Positions 18,395 through 27,037 of a DNA stretch of 64,000 nt are shown here, piece after piece. Position 1 is the stretch's first letter; every line of letters begins with the position of its first letter. Below the pieces are notes generated by a model. That model had not been told where the DNA came from. It saw only the letters and a program-made list of their open reading frames with translations, and did no database searches. Source of the DNA: Saccharothrix sp. S26 (lineage in GTDB: Bacteria; Actinomycetota; Actinomycetes; Mycobacteriales; Pseudonocardiaceae); contig NZ_JAJUWT010000002.1 of assembly GCF_021390395.1 (NCBI RefSeq), positions 414,134-478,133 on the forward strand, given 5' to 3'. The translations under genes and the position numbers were made by a program.

Positions 18395-19213
18395 CCCAAG
18401 ATCACCCAAAGGCGTTACGGCCTCCGGGTATGAATGGAAACGCGCAAAGCGTTGCCGGAAATGAAGGAGGCGCGCGGCCAGGCACATCATCATCCCCACA
18501 ACCGCCCTAGCTCCACCAACCCCCGCCCTCCACCCGCCACTGACCACACACGCCCCACCCGCGCCCGGGCTCAGCCCGCCACCGACCGCGCTGCTTGGCC
18601 CACCAACCGCGCTGCTCGGCCAGTCAGTCACGGTGCTCGACCCGCCGGTCACCCCGGTCGCCTGGCTCGTCGGTCGCGGTGCCCGGTCAGCCGGTCACCT
18701 GGCCGGTCGGTCGCCTGGCCGGTCGGTCGCCTGGCCGGTCGGTCGCCTGGCCGGTCGGTCGCGGGGGCCGTCGGTTGCCTGGCCAGTCGGGCGCGGTTCG
18801 CCTGGCCGGTCGGCCGCTGGGCCGGTCGGTCGCGGGGCGCGGTCGCCGGTCGCCTGGCCCAACGGTCGTTCGGTCCGCCGGTCGCGGTGCTCAGTTGGCC
18901 ATCGACCGCGCTCGCCCGGCCGGCGGTGGTTCTCGGCCCGGACGCAGCCGTGCTGAGTCCGCTGTCAGCAGTCGCACTGTCAGCAGCCGCACCGATCCGC
19001 TGGCGGCGGCACCGTGGTTGGTCGGTGGCGGAGGTGCGTGGTGGGCGGGTGGTCGCGCTCGCTTGCTCGGCCGACAGGCCCGGTCGGTCGGCTGGTGATC
19101 GCGGTTGGTCGGCTGATGGCCGCGGTTGGTCGGGTTCGATGTGAGCGCGGTCGGTCGGGCTTCGGTCGCCGTGGTTGGTCGCACGCACGATCGATGTGGG
19201 TGACCATGGTGGT
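18395..19213. repeat. gene desert with degenerate GGTCGGTCGCCTGGCC tandem repeats
   Basis: About 820 bases without a convincing gene. 18705-18752 is three exact copies of the 16-mer GGTCGGTCGCCTGGCC; a partial copy precedes them and degenerate copies continue to about 18860. Related GGTCGGTC/GGTTGGTCGG motifs reappear at 19020-19190. Open frames here translate to Arg/Pro/Gly/Ser-rich low-complexity sequence on both strands, the mark of repeat DNA rather than protein. There are no spacers of CRISPR type. Confidence 0.85.
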
Positions 19214-19681
19214 ATGCCGCTGAACTCGTACCGCTTCCGCAGCGTCTGGTCGGTGGACACCACGCCCGAGAGGGCGTTCGAGGTGCTCGCCGATCTGGGC
19301 AGCTACCCGAGCTGGTGGCGTGAGGTGCGCCATGCCCGTCAGGTCGCCGAGGACGCGGCTGAGCTGCGGTGTCGGTCGGTGTTGCCCTACGACCTCGTGT
19401 TCCAGGCGCACCACAACGCCCGTGAGCCGGAGGCGGGGTTGCTGCGTGCCGACCTGGTCGGCGACCTCGACGGGACGGTGAGCTGGCGCGTCTTCGGCGA
19501 GGGCAGCCGGTCGCGGTTGGTGTATGAGCAGGAAGTGGTGGTGCGCAAGCCGTTGTTGCGCCGCCTCGCCCTGCCCGCCCGGCCGTTGTTGAAGGCCAAC
19601 CACGAGCTGATGATGCGCAGCGGGCAGCGGGGGCTGCGCACCTACCTCGCCGGGTTCGAGGCGGCGCTGGGCAACGGCTAG
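19214..19681 (+). CDS. SRPBCC/polyketide cyclase-like lipid-binding protein
   Basis: 155 aa, one START-like domain covering the whole chain: opening RFRSVWSVDTTPERAFEVLADLGSYPSWW is the classic first strand and helix of the polyketide cyclase/dehydrase group, ending in the long helix LMMRSGQRGLRTYLAGFEAAL. ATG 19214. It has no catalytic signature. Stands alone between a repeat desert and a convergent TetR gene. Confidence 0.85.
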   Translation: MPLNSYRFRSVWSVDTTPERAFEVLADLGSYPSWWREVRHARQVAEDAAELRCRSVLPYDLVFQAHHNAREPEAGLLRADLVGDLDGTVSWRVFGEGSRSRLVYEQEVVVRKPLLRRLALPARPLLKANHELMMRSGQRGLRTYLAGFEAALGNG

Positions 19682-19693
19682 AGGGCCCTGGGG

Positions 19694-19741
19694 CCAGGTT
19701 TCGCGGGGACCAGGTCTCGCGGGGACCAGGACTCGCGGGTA
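19694..19741. repeat. three 16-bp tandem repeats between convergent genes
   Basis: Units CCAGGTTTCGCGGGGA, CCAGGTCTCGCGGGGA and CCAGGACTCGCGGGTA in direct succession, starting 13 bases after the SRPBCC stop. CCAGG recurs twice more up to the TetR stop. Function unknown. Confidence 0.7.
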
Positions 19742-19771
19742 CCGACCAGGTCCAGCGGCTGGGTCCAGGGG

Positions 19772-20362
19772 CTAGGTGAAGTGCCGCACCAACCGGGCCA
19801 GTTGTTCGGCGTAGTGCTCGGCGAACTCGTCGGTGTCGGGATCCTGGCCGGTGATCCGGTGCGCCATCCGCGGCATGAAGAGGGTGGCGCTCGCTGCTGC
19901 GGTCAGGGCCAGGAGCAGGCACGCCGGGTCCAGGTCGGGTGGGATCTCGCCGGCTTCCTGCCGGGCCCGCAGTGCTTCGACCTGGGCCCGCAGGAAGTCC
20001 GCGTCACCCTCGTCCGGCATGTCGTCGCCGGACACGTTCTGCCACACCATCAGCCGCGCCCAGTCGCGCTGCTCCCGGGTGGACCGCACGAACCCGCGCA
20101 CGACCTCGGCCAGCGGACCCTCGGTGAGCTGACCGCCCTGCTGCCGCCAGCGGCCCGACAGTTCGCGGTAGAGGCCCTCTTTGCCGCCGAAGTAGTACGA
20201 GATCAGTTGCTTGTTCACGCCCGCGCGGTCGGCGATGGCGCTCACCCGGGCCGCGGCGTAGCCCTTGGCGGCGAACTCGGCCGTCGCCGCTTCCAGGATG
20301 CGGGCCTTGGTGCGCTCGGGGTCGCGCTTGCGTTCGGTGGCGTCGGGGGAGCGGCGGGGCAC
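19772..20362 (-). CDS. TetR-family repressor
   Basis: 196 aa. HTH at about 20-65: RILEAATAEFAAKGYAAARVSAIADRAGVNKQLISYYFGGKEGLY, the canonical TetR helix pattern. The C-terminal ligand domain has a TetR_C-like helix LLALTAAASATLFMPRMAH. It diverges from the FAD monooxygenase gene, and the 76-bp gap holds two imperfect palindromes, so it very likely represses both itself and the monooxygenase and is released by that enzyme's substrate. ATG 20362. Confidence 0.93.
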   Translation of the reverse strand: MPRRSPDATERKRDPERTKARILEAATAEFAAKGYAAARVSAIADRAGVNKQLISYYFGGKEGLYRELSGRWRQQGGQLTEGPLAEVVRGFVRSTREQRDWARLMVWQNVSGDDMPDEGDADFLRAQVEALRARQEAGEIPPDLDPACLLLALTAAASATLFMPRMAHRITGQDPDTDEFAEHYAEQLARLVRHFT

Positions 20363-20390
20363 GCGGTCAACCCTAGCCCGTCGACACGTA

Positions 20391-20427
20391 TCACCCGCAC
20401 GGTTGACTTAATCATCCGCACGGTTGA
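20391..20427. promoter_or_regulatory. double operator for the TetR regulator
   Basis: Two 16-bp copies, TCACCCGCACGGTTGA (20391-20406) and TCATCCGCACGGTTGA (20412-20427), 21 bp apart, two helical turns. Each is itself an imperfect palindrome (TCAnCCG...CGGnTGA-like, six of eight positions pair). The second ends 11 bases before the monooxygenase ATG. Confidence 0.75.
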
Positions 20428-20438
20428 TAGTGGTCGGC

Positions 20439-21617
20439 ATGAGTCTTCACGTGGCGGTCGTAGGTGGCGGTGTGGGCGGGTTGTGCCTGGCCCAGGGGTT
20501 GGTCCGGAACGGGGTCAGTGTGTCGGTGCACGAGCGGGACGCGACGCCGACCGACCGGTTGCAGGGGTACCGGCTGCACATCAGCCCGGTCGGCGCGCGC
20601 GCCCTGCACGAGTGCCTGCCGCCGGAGCTGTGGGAGCGGTTCGTCGCCACCACGGGACGCGGCGGCAGCGGCTTCGGCTTCGTCGACGAGCGGCTGCGCC
20701 GGCTGCTCACCGTCGAGAACCCGGCCGACGTCCCCGCCCGCGCCCACCACTCGGTCAGCCGGATCACGCTGCGGGACATCCTGCTGACCGGCTTGGACGA
20801 CGTGGTGGAGTTCGGCAGGCGGTTCACCCGCTACGAGCACGAGGACGGCCGCGTCACGGTCCACTTCGCCGACGGCACGAGCACCCGCTGCGACGTGCTG
20901 GTCGGCGCGGACGGCGCGAACTCGGCGGTGCGCGCCCAGTACCTGCCGCACGCGCGGCGCGTCGACACCGGCATCACAGCGATCGCGGGCAAGCTGCCGT
21001 TGACCCCGGCCACGCGCGCCTGGCTGCCGCCGGAACTGGTCGCGCACGCCCACTCGGTGGTCCCGCGCGCCGCCGCGGGGATGTTCCTCGCGCCCCACGA
21101 GCTGGCCGAGGACGGCTACCTGATGTGGGCCTACGCGGCGGACGGCCTGGTGACGCCGCCGGACCGGCCGCTGCGCGACGTGGTGGCCGACGCGATCGCC
21201 GGCTGGCACCCCGACCTGGTCCGGGTCGTGCGCGAGTCACCGCACGACTCGGTGTCGCACTGGCCGATCCGCACGTCCGTGCCGGTGGACCCGTGGCCGA
21301 CGACGGCCGTGACGCTGCTCGGCGACGCGATCCACAGCATGACGCCGATGCGCGGGATCGGCGCGAACACCGCCCTGAGGGACGCCATGACGTTGTCGCG
21401 CAACCTGGTCGAGCGGGAGCCGTTGGACGCGATCGCGGACTACGAGCGGCGCATGCGGGAGTACGGGTTCGCCGCGGTGACGGCGTCGTTGCGCAGCGCC
21501 CGGCAGTTCGTGTCGGGCAACGCGGTCGGCCGGGTGGCGTTCAAGTCGGTGCTGCGGCTGTTCGAGGCCGTCCCGCCGCTCAAGCGCGCCGCGTTCCGCG
21601 ACCACGGCGTCGACTGA
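20439..21617 (+). CDS. FAD-dependent aromatic-ring monooxygenase
   Basis: 392 aa, group A flavoprotein hydroxylase. FAD motifs: GGGVGGLCLAQGL near the N-terminus (GxGxxG), DVLVGADGANSAVR (about 153-166, the DG motif), and LLGDAIHSMTPMRGIGANTALRDA (about 294-317, GD motif). Members hydroxylate aromatic compounds or oxidise antibiotics such as tetracyclines and rifamycins. Control by a divergent TetR repressor through the double operator fits an inducible detoxification or catabolic enzyme. ATG 20439. Ends at a bidirectional terminator. Substrate not deducible. Confidence 0.92.
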   Translation: MSLHVAVVGGGVGGLCLAQGLVRNGVSVSVHERDATPTDRLQGYRLHISPVGARALHECLPPELWERFVATTGRGGSGFGFVDERLRRLLTVENPADVPARAHHSVSRITLRDILLTGLDDVVEFGRRFTRYEHEDGRVTVHFADGTSTRCDVLVGADGANSAVRAQYLPHARRVDTGITAIAGKLPLTPATRAWLPPELVAHAHSVVPRAAAGMFLAPHELAEDGYLMWAYAADGLVTPPDRPLRDVVADAIAGWHPDLVRVVRESPHDSVSHWPIRTSVPVDPWPTTAVTLLGDAIHSMTPMRGIGANTALRDAMTLSRNLVEREPLDAIADYERRMREYGFAAVTASLRSARQFVSGNAVGRVAFKSVLRLFEAVPPLKRAAFRDHGVD

Positions 21618-21637
21618 CCAAGGCGTAGACCGACCGG

Positions 21638-21667
21638 GCGGGTGCCCCGCGACCGAGGGGCACCCGC
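21638..21667. terminator. bidirectional terminator between monooxygenase and permease genes
   Basis: Perfect 11-bp stem GCGGGTGCCCC / GGGGCACCCGC with an 8-base loop, midway between two convergent stops. Confidence 0.8.
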
Positions 21668-21676
21668 CTGCCCGCC

Positions 21677-23071
21677 CTACACCACCAGGCTGAGCAGCGC
21701 GGCCACGGCGAAGCCGACCACGGACAGGATGGTCTCCAGCACGGTCCACGTCTGGAGCGTTTCCTTGACCGACAGGCCGAAGTAGCGCGACACGATCCAG
21801 AACCCGCCGTCGTTGACGTGGGAGGCGATGATCGAGCCGGCGGCGATGGCCATGACGATCAGCGCGAGCTGCGGCTGCGAGTAGTGCAGGTCGGCCACGA
21901 CGGGCACGACGATGCCGGTCGTGGTCACGATCGCGACGGTGGCCGAGCCCTGCGCGATGCGCATCCCGCAGCTGATCACGTACGACAGCGCGATCACCGG
22001 CAGCCCGACGTCGGCCAGGGACGTGGCCAGCACCTTGCCGACGCCGGTCGCGGAGAGCACCGCGCCGAAGAACCCGCCCGCGCCGACGACCAGCAGGATC
22101 ATCGCCACCGGCCGCAGCGACGCGGCGGACAGCTCGGTGACCTGCTCGCGGGTCATGCCCCGGCGGAAACCCAGCAGCCAGAACGCCAGCAGCACCGCGA
22201 TGGTCAACGCCACCGCGGGCGTGCCGAAGAACGTGAACACGCCGAGCACGGTGGAACCCTTGGGCAGCAGGATGCTGCCGAACGTGCCGGCCAGGATCAG
22301 CACCAGCGGCACCGCGATGATGCCCAGCACCAGCGACAGCGGCGGCTCGCCCTTGGTCTGCTCGCCGCGCATCTTCTCGGCCGCGGCCAGCATCTCCTCC
22401 GGCACGGGCACGTGCAGCCGCTTGCCGATCCACGCGGAGAACAGCACGCCGCCGATGAACCACGACGGCAGCGCCACGGCCAGCGCCATGATGATGATCC
22501 AGCCGAGCTCGACGCCGAGCATCCCGGCCGCCGCGACCGGGCCGGGGTGCGGCGGCATGAACGCGTGCATCACCGACAGGCCGGCCAACAGCGGCATCGC
22601 GTACAGCACGATCGACCGGCCGCTGCGCTTCGCGGCCACGTACACCAGGGGCGCGAGCACGAAGATGCCGATGTCGAAGAACACCGGCACGCCGAAGATC
22701 AACCCGGCCAGGCCCATGGCCAGCGGCGCGCGGTTCTCGCCGAACGCCCGCAGCAGCGACCGGGTGAGCACCTCCGCGCCGCCGGAGGCTTCCAGGATCG
22801 AGCCGAGCAGCGTGCCCAGGCCGATGATCGCGGCGACGTGGCCGAGGATGCTGCCGAAGCCCTTCTCCACCAGGGACTCCGACGCCTTCTGCGCCGAGCC
22901 GACCAGCGTCTCCACCGGCAGGCCCGCGGCCAGCGCCACGAGCAGGCCGACGACGAGCAGTGCGATGAACGGCTCGACCTTCCACCTGATGATCATCGCC
23001 AGGAGGAGGGCGATGCTGAGCGCGGACAGGGTCAGCAGACCTCCGGTGGTGTGCTGCAACCAGTCGATCAC
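21677..23071 (-). CDS. GntP-family permease (gluconate/sugar-acid or D-amino-acid importer)
   Basis: 464 aa with 12 or so transmembrane helices. Family marks: GVPVFFDIGIFVLAPLV, HAFMPPHPGPVAAAGMLG, and CGMRIAQGSATVAIVTT. GntP members import gluconate and related acids, and one branch (DsdX) imports D-serine. Here it is last in a leftward operon with an N-acyl-D-amino-acid deacylase and a D-serine dehydratase-like enzyme, so import of an (acylated) D-amino acid or a sugar acid is inferred. GTG start overlaps the deacylase TGA (GTGA, 23068-23071). Confidence 0.9.
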   Translation of the reverse strand: MIDWLQHTTGGLLTLSALSIALLLAMIIRWKVEPFIALLVVGLLVALAAGLPVETLVGSAQKASESLVEKGFGSILGHVAAIIGLGTLLGSILEASGGAEVLTRSLLRAFGENRAPLAMGLAGLIFGVPVFFDIGIFVLAPLVYVAAKRSGRSIVLYAMPLLAGLSVMHAFMPPHPGPVAAAGMLGVELGWIIIMALAVALPSWFIGGVLFSAWIGKRLHVPVPEEMLAAAEKMRGEQTKGEPPLSLVLGIIAVPLVLILAGTFGSILLPKGSTVLGVFTFFGTPAVALTIAVLLAFWLLGFRRGMTREQVTELSAASLRPVAMILLVVGAGGFFGAVLSATGVGKVLATSLADVGLPVIALSYVISCGMRIAQGSATVAIVTTTGIVVPVVADLHYSQPQLALIVMAIAAGSIIASHVNDGGFWIVSRYFGLSVKETLQTWTVLETILSVVGFAVAALLSLVV

Positions 23072-24657
23072 GTGCGGCTCCCGGGGTTTCGCAGGGCACG
23101 GCCGGGCAGGGCGTCGGTGCGCCGGCCGTCGTCGAGCACGGCGACGCCGTTGACCAGGACGTGGGTGATGCCCGCGGCGGCCTGCCGGGGCTGCTCGAAG
23201 GTCGCGGTGTCGGCGACCGCGTCGGGGTCGAAGAGGACGAGGTCGGCGGCGTGGCCCTCGCGCACGAGGCCGCGGTCGGCCAGCCGCAGCCGCCGCGCGG
23301 CCCGCCCGGTCAGGTGGGCGACGCACTCCTCCAGGCTCAGCACGCCCAGCTCGCGCACGTACCGGGCGAGGTAGCGGGGGAACGTGCCCCACGCGCGGGG
23401 GTGGGGCCGGTCGCCGACGAGCAGGCCGTCGCTGCCGCCGGTGTGGGCGGGGTGCCGCATGATCGCGCGGACGTTGTCCTCGTGGCCGACGTGCATGAGG
23501 CACGAGGTACCCAGTCGCTCGGACAGCAGAACGTCGAAGTACAGCTCGGCGGGCGGGCGCCCGGCGCGTCGCGCCGACTCGGCGACCGAGAGGCCGACCA
23601 GGTGGGCGTTGCGGGCGTCGCGCACGCCGTTGACCTCGATGGCGTCCCAGTCGACCGGCACGCCGTGGCAGCCGTCGGAGCCGGTCTGTTCGATCTCGAC
23701 CCGGATCCGCTCGCGGGTGGCCGGGTCGGCGAGCCGGGCCAGCGTCGCCTCCGGGCCGCCCTCGCCCGCCCAGCTCGGCAGCAGCGCCGACAGGTAGGTC
23801 GCGCCGGGCAGGTACGGGTAGGTGTCGAGGGTGATGTCGGCGCCGTCGGCGACGGCCCGGTCGAGCAGGTCCAGCAGCTCGCCCGCCCGACCCCGGTTGA
23901 TTTCGAAGTTCATCGTGGCGTGCGCGAGGTGCAGCGGGCAGCCGGAGTCGCGCGACACGCGCACCATCTCCGCGTACGCCTCCAGCGCGCCCGCGCCGTA
24001 GCTGCGGTGGTGCGGGCTGTAGAACCCGCCCAGCTCGCCGACCACCCGGCACAGCTCGGTCAGCTCGGCGGTGTCGGCGTACATGCCGGGGGTGTAGGTC
24101 AGGCCGGACGACATGCCCATCGCGCCCTCGCGCAACGACCGGGCCAGCAGGTCCCGCATCCGGTCCAGCTCGGCGTCGGTGGCGGGCCGGTCGTCGTAGC
24201 CGACGCACAGCATCCGCAGCGTGCCCTGCGGCACGAGGTAGGCGGCGTTGACCGCGATGCCCCGGTCGAGGCGGTCGAGGTACTCGCCGACCGAGCGCCA
24301 GTCCCAGTCGAAGCCGGGCGGGTCGTCGTTCCACCCGGCGAGCTGGGCGCGCAGCACGGCGAGCACATCGTCGTCCACGGGCGCGTAGGACAGCCCGTCC
24401 TGGCCCAGGACCTCGGTGGTGACGCCCTGGGACACCTTGGCCAGGTGGTCGGGGTTGGCGAGCACCTGGAGGTCGGAGTGGGAGTGCATGTCGATGAAGC
24501 CGGGCGCGAGGACGCGGCCGTCGGCCTCGACCACCCGGCGGCCGTCGACCCGGTCGCCGATCTCGGCGACGCGCCCGTCGCGCACGCCCACGTCGGCGCG
24601 GTAGGCGGGCGCGCCCGTGCCGTCCACGACCCGTGCGCCCCTGAAGACGATGTCCAC
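23068..24657 (-). CDS. N-acyl-D-amino-acid deacylase (D-aminoacylase)
   Basis: 529 aa amidohydrolase. Zinc site FIDMHSHSDLQ (about 55-65), characteristic GMSSGLTYTPGMYA (about 181-194), second metal site SPHHRSYG and HLAHATMN, catalytic Asp region GGSDGLLVGDRPHPR. Known family reaction: N-acyl-D-amino acid + water to D-amino acid + fatty or acetic acid. It sits between the D-serine dehydratase-like gene (13 bases upstream) and the permease (4-base overlap), so the operon would import, deacylate and then break down D-amino acids. Confidence 0.93.
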   Translation of the reverse strand: MDIVFRGARVVDGTGAPAYRADVGVRDGRVAEIGDRVDGRRVVEADGRVLAPGFIDMHSHSDLQVLANPDHLAKVSQGVTTEVLGQDGLSYAPVDDDVLAVLRAQLAGWNDDPPGFDWDWRSVGEYLDRLDRGIAVNAAYLVPQGTLRMLCVGYDDRPATDAELDRMRDLLARSLREGAMGMSSGLTYTPGMYADTAELTELCRVVGELGGFYSPHHRSYGAGALEAYAEMVRVSRDSGCPLHLAHATMNFEINRGRAGELLDLLDRAVADGADITLDTYPYLPGATYLSALLPSWAGEGGPEATLARLADPATRERIRVEIEQTGSDGCHGVPVDWDAIEVNGVRDARNAHLVGLSVAESARRAGRPPAELYFDVLLSERLGTSCLMHVGHEDNVRAIMRHPAHTGGSDGLLVGDRPHPRAWGTFPRYLARYVRELGVLSLEECVAHLTGRAARRLRLADRGLVREGHAADLVLFDPDAVADTATFEQPRQAAAGITHVLVNGVAVLDDGRRTDALPGRALRNPGSRT

Positions 24658-24670
24658 GCCGCTGCCCCTC

Positions 24671-25924
24671 TCAGAAGTAGGTGCGGATCAGGTCGACCAC
24701 GGTGGTGCCCTCGACCACCGGGATGAGCGGCCACTTGTCGAACACCGTGCAGGGGTGGGACAGGCCGAGGCCGACCCAGTCGCCGACCTCCACGTCGTCG
24801 CCGGACAGCCGCACGAACGCGTGCTGGTCGTTGAGCGCGGTGACCTCGGCGGCGAACGGCCGCTCCACGCCGTCACGGCCGCGCACGACCTGCGGCTCGG
24901 GCAGCCCTTCGTCGAACGACGCGTCACGCTTGCCCAGCGTCAGCAGCGCGAGGTCCGGCTGCGGCTTGGAGGTGACCTGCGCCCAGGCGCGCAGCGCGCT
25001 GCGGAACGGTTGCGCGCCGGGCGTGCGGCCCAACGGCGAGATGCCGCGGTAGAACCCGTCGTCGTGGGTGATGTACGCGCCGCTGCGCAGCACCGGCCGC
25101 ACCGGGAACGGCCACGGTTCGGTCAGCGCCGCCGCCACCTGGTCGAAGTACGCGCTGCCGCCCGCGGTGACGATCGGCTCGTCCACGTCGAACAGCTCCC
25201 GCAGCCCGATCGCCAACTCCCTCAGGGAGGCCAGGTAGCCGTCCACGACGGACCGCGCTCCGGGTGAGGCGTCGTGCGCCAGCGCGCCCTCGTAACCGCC
25301 GACGCCGACCAGTCGCAGCGCGGGGCTCGCGGCCGCGGCACGGGCCACCTCCACCGCCGTGGCCCGGTCCCGCGCCCCGGTCCGCCCACCGTGCGCACCC
25401 AGCTCGACCAGCACGTCGACCGGCCGTTCGACCGCGCCCAGGGCCTCGGTCATCCGCGCCACGCCCGCGACGGAATCCACCCAACAGGTGAACTCGAACC
25501 CCTCGTCGGCGGCCAGTTCCCCCGCCAGCCACCGCAGCCCGGCCGGGTCCACGAGCTGGTTGGCCAGCAGCACCCGGCTCACCCCGAACGCCCGGTAGAC
25601 CCGCAGTTGGCTGGTGTTGGCCGCGGTGATGCCCCACGCGCCGTGCGCCAACTGGCGGGCGAACAGCTGAGGGGCCATGGTCGTCTTGCCGTGCGGGGCC
25701 AGCAGCACGCCCCGGTCGGCGCACCAGCGGGCCATGGTGGCGAGGTTGTGCTCCAGCGCGGCGGCGTCCAGCACGACCAGCGGGCCGACGAACCCGTCGG
25801 CGAACAGGTCGAGCCGTCGGCCGGCCACGTCGCCGATCGTCGCGCCGAACACGTCGGACGGCAGGCCCTTGAACCGCCAGTCGACCCGCTCGTCGCGGAT
25901 GGCGGCCACAGCGTCGAGGTCCAC
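24671..25924 (-). CDS. D-serine dehydratase / D-threonine aldolase-like PLP enzyme (fold type III)
   Basis: 417 aa. Alanine racemase-type barrel with the PLP lysine in LLAPHGKTTMAPQLF, and the DSD1-type C-terminal domain ending in LGLSHPCTVFDKW, whose His-Pro-Cys matches the zinc-binding HxC of eukaryotic D-serine dehydratase and D-threonine aldolases. Dehydration of D-serine gives pyruvate and ammonia through 2-aminoacrylate, which fits the RidA gene encoded nearby. GTG 25924 is set by AGGAG seven bases upstream. First gene of the leftward operon. Dehydratase against aldolase activity cannot be told from sequence alone. Confidence 0.85.
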   Translation of the reverse strand: MDLDAVAAIRDERVDWRFKGLPSDVFGATIGDVAGRRLDLFADGFVGPLVVLDAAALEHNLATMARWCADRGVLLAPHGKTTMAPQLFARQLAHGAWGITAANTSQLRVYRAFGVSRVLLANQLVDPAGLRWLAGELAADEGFEFTCWVDSVAGVARMTEALGAVERPVDVLVELGAHGGRTGARDRATAVEVARAAAASPALRLVGVGGYEGALAHDASPGARSVVDGYLASLRELAIGLRELFDVDEPIVTAGGSAYFDQVAAALTEPWPFPVRPVLRSGAYITHDDGFYRGISPLGRTPGAQPFRSALRAWAQVTSKPQPDLALLTLGKRDASFDEGLPEPQVVRGRDGVERPFAAEVTALNDQHAFVRLSGDDVEVGDWVGLGLSHPCTVFDKWPLIPVVEGTTVVDLIRTYF

Positions 25925-25939
25925 GTTCTCGCTCCTCAC

Positions 25940-25956
25940 GTTGCATATAACGCAAC
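25940..25956. promoter_or_regulatory. candidate IclR operator in the divergent promoter
   Basis: GTTGC-7-GCAAC, a perfect inverted repeat around an AT-rich centre (ATATAAC), 16 bases before the leftward operon's start and overlapping its likely -10. A second TTGCGC half-like element follows at 25962. Placed between the two operons, one of which encodes an IclR regulator. Confidence 0.6.
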
Positions 25957-25961
25957 GGCTA

Positions 25962-25992
25962 TTGCGCGATGTGATGCTGGAGTGTGTAACAT
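25962..25992 (+). promoter_or_regulatory. candidate promoter of the kinase-iclR-ridA operon
   Basis: TTGCGC (25962-25967), 17-bp spacer, TGTAAC (25985-25990; TAACAT two bases on). About 70 bases of leader to the kinase ATG. Confidence 0.4.
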
Positions 25993-26068
25993 TCGGTGGC
26001 CCAGCCGTCAATCAGCCCACCCCGGCGCACCCCGTCCACCGAGCGACACCGTCGAGCGAGGAGTCCCG

Positions 26069-27037
26069 ATGCGGTTCGACCTGCCGGGTGACGTGGTGTG
26101 CCTCGGCGAGACCATGGCCGTGCTCGTGCCCGCCGAACCCGGCCCGGTGCGCGCGGCCCGTACGTGGACCAGGGCGATCGGCGGCGCCGAGTCCAACGTG
26201 GCCATCCACCTCGCCCGGCTCGGCGTGCGCAGCCGCTGGGTGAGCGCGGTGGGCGACGACGCGTTCGGCGGCGCGATCCTCGACGCGGTCGGCGGCGCGG
26301 GCGTGGACGTCACCGGCGTGCGCGTCGACCCCGACCGGCCCACCGGCCTCTACGTCAAGGAAGCCGACGCCGCCGGCAGCCCCGTGCGCTACTACCGGCG
26401 CGGCTCGGCGGCGTCCGCGATGGGCCCCGACGCGCTGGACCGGCTGCGTTGGGACGACGTGGCCCTCCTGCACGTCAGCGGCATCACGGCCGCGCTGTCG
26501 GACAGCTGCCTCGACCTGCTGCGCGCCGTGCTGCGCCGACCCCGCACCACCCCCGTGTCGTTCGACCTCAACTGGCGGCCCGCGCTGTGGCGCGACCGCG
26601 ACCCGTCCGTGCTGCGCGACCTCGCCGACGCCGCCGACGTCGTGCTCGCCGGCTCCGACGAGGCCCACGCCGTGTGGGGCGTCGGCGACCCGGCCGACCT
26701 GCGGGCCCTGCTGCCCGGCCCCACCACGCTCGTGGTCAAGCACGGCGCACGCGGCGCGACCGTGGTCGAAGACGGCCGGACGACGTTCCAGCCGGGACTG
26801 CGCGTGGACGTGGTGGAACCCGTCGGCGCGGGCGACGCGTTCGCCGCCGGCTACCTCGCCGCCCACCTCGCCCGGCAGCCACCGGCGCGCCGGCTGCGCG
26901 CCGGGCACCTCCAAGCCGCCTCCGCGCTGCTCACCAGGGAGGATGTCGGCGAACCGCTGCCGCCCGCGGTGACCGCGCCACTGCTGGACGCCGACTCCCG
27001 CACGTGGGCCGCCGCACACCTGAGGAGACGTCGATGA
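26069..27037 (+). CDS. PfkB-family carbohydrate kinase (2-keto-3-deoxygluconate kinase-like)
   Basis: 322 aa ribokinase fold. N-terminal substrate motif IGGAESNVAIHLARLG; C-terminal EPVGAGDAFAAGYLAAHL contains the GAGD catalytic aspartate (usual DTxGAGD form). The opening VVCLGETMAVLVP and the FDLNWRPALW segment are typical of KDG kinases. GAGCGAGGAG upstream fixes ATG 26069. First gene of the rightward operon; its TGA overlaps the iclR ATG. A sugar acid as substrate is family knowledge; why it shares a regulon with D-amino-acid genes is open, though GntP-type import of sugar acids would explain it. Confidence 0.9.
   Translation: MRFDLPGDVVCLGETMAVLVPAEPGPVRAARTWTRAIGGAESNVAIHLARLGVRSRWVSAVGDDAFGGAILDAVGGAGVDVTGVRVDPDRPTGLYVKEADAAGSPVRYYRRGSAASAMGPDALDRLRWDDVALLHVSGITAALSDSCLDLLRAVLRRPRTTPVSFDLNWRPALWRDRDPSVLRDLADAADVVLAGSDEAHAVWGVGDPADLRALLPGPTTLVVKHGARGATVVEDGRTTFQPGLRVDVVEPVGAGDAFAAGYLAAHLARQPPARRLRAGHLQAASALLTREDVGEPLPPAVTAPLLDADSRTWAAAHLRRRR

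Noticed and set aside
18693..18860. CRISPR array
   Set aside because: Repeats are head-to-tail 16-mers without unique spacers and no cas genes are nearby.
18434..19144. A 236-aa protein in the repeat region
   Set aside because: Composition is almost only Arg, Gly, Pro, Ser, Val from the repeat unit; the opposite strand is equally open.
21677..24334. A single frame joining the deacylase region and the GntP permease as one large protein
   Set aside because: The first half is a shifted reading of the deacylase gene; the permease has its own GTG start in a GTGA overlap.
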